From assembly GCA_947385505.1 (NCBI GenBank), contig CANDLP010000205.1:1-5167 (forward strand): 5,167 nucleotides of DNA. Direction: 5' to 3'. Shown piece after piece: positions 5,122-5,167 of the stretch. The stretch comes from an uncultured Clostridia bacterium. Its GTDB lineage: Bacteria > Bacillota > Clostridia > Oscillospirales > Ruminococcaceae. Position 1 is the first letter of the stretch, and every line of letters begins with the position of its first letter. Both the position numbers and the translations under genes were made by a program. The notes under the pieces were generated by a model. That model searched no databases and was not told the DNA's origin. It saw only the letters and a list, made by a program, of their open reading frames with translations.

Positions 5122-5167
5122 AGATCGGAAGAGCGTCGTGTAGGGAAAGAGTGTGCACGGACGTGGG
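5122..5167 (+). other. Illumina adapter read-through, not biological
   Basis: Bases 5122-5154 begin AGATCGGAAGAGCGTCGTGT and continue with the rest of the reverse complement of the Illumina TruSeq read-1 adapter, 33 of 33 bases. The following eight bases (5155-5162, GCACGGAC) sit exactly where an i5 index would be. The final GTGGG resembles the start of the next adapter segment (GTGTA) with late G miscalls. The genuine contig therefore ends at about 5121. Confidence 0.97.

Noticed and set aside
5155..5167. Last 13 bases considered as genomic sequence after an adapter chimera
   Set aside because: They fit an 8-nt index followed by the start of the next adapter segment, so treating them as genomic is not justified.

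Overview
The window looks like the end of a contig from a low-GC Clostridia-type Bacillota genome, probably metagenomic or short-read. This rests on AT-rich intergenic DNA, consensus TTGACA/TATAAT-type promoters, GGAGG-type ribosome sites, and the clostridial look of the recombinase and the ISAs1-type transposase. Genuine sequence stops near 5121; bases 5122-5154 are an exact Illumina adapter read-through and 5155-5167 are also likely technical.

Left half (1-2147, all minus strand): a decayed accessory region beside a chromosomal initiator tRNA. From right to left it holds tRNA-fMet with a consensus promoter and an intrinsic terminator; a second hairpin; a serine recombinase that ends before its zinc-ribbon and coiled-coil C-terminus; a strong promoter driving the N-terminal part of a DUF2971-type protein; and an ISAs1-family transposase start that appears to have cut that gene off. 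The transposase fragment runs off the window at base 1. It has no in-frame ATG because a 7-A run right after the only plausible start codon puts it out of frame. This reads as stacked insertions and deletions, not a working module.

Right half (2349-4986, plus strand): a compact three-gene set divergent from the tRNA: a DUF6348-like protein of unknown function, a GNAT (RimJ/RimL-type) N-acetyltransferase overlapping it by ATGA, and a class I SAM-dependent methyltransferase 71 bp further on. The first two are almost certainly co-translated and the third is probably in the same transcript. No substrate can be assigned.

Between the methyltransferase and the contig end lies the most unusual object: 75 nt (5033-5107) in which every base fits an outer 5-bp stem or one of three abutting perfect hairpins (14, 9 and 5 bp, each with a 3-nt loop). 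This is a cloverleaf or four-way junction with no unpaired junction base. It is flanked by a 7-bp direct repeat, ATACTAA. It is not a tRNA and not a normal terminator; a small palindromic mobile repeat is the leading idea.
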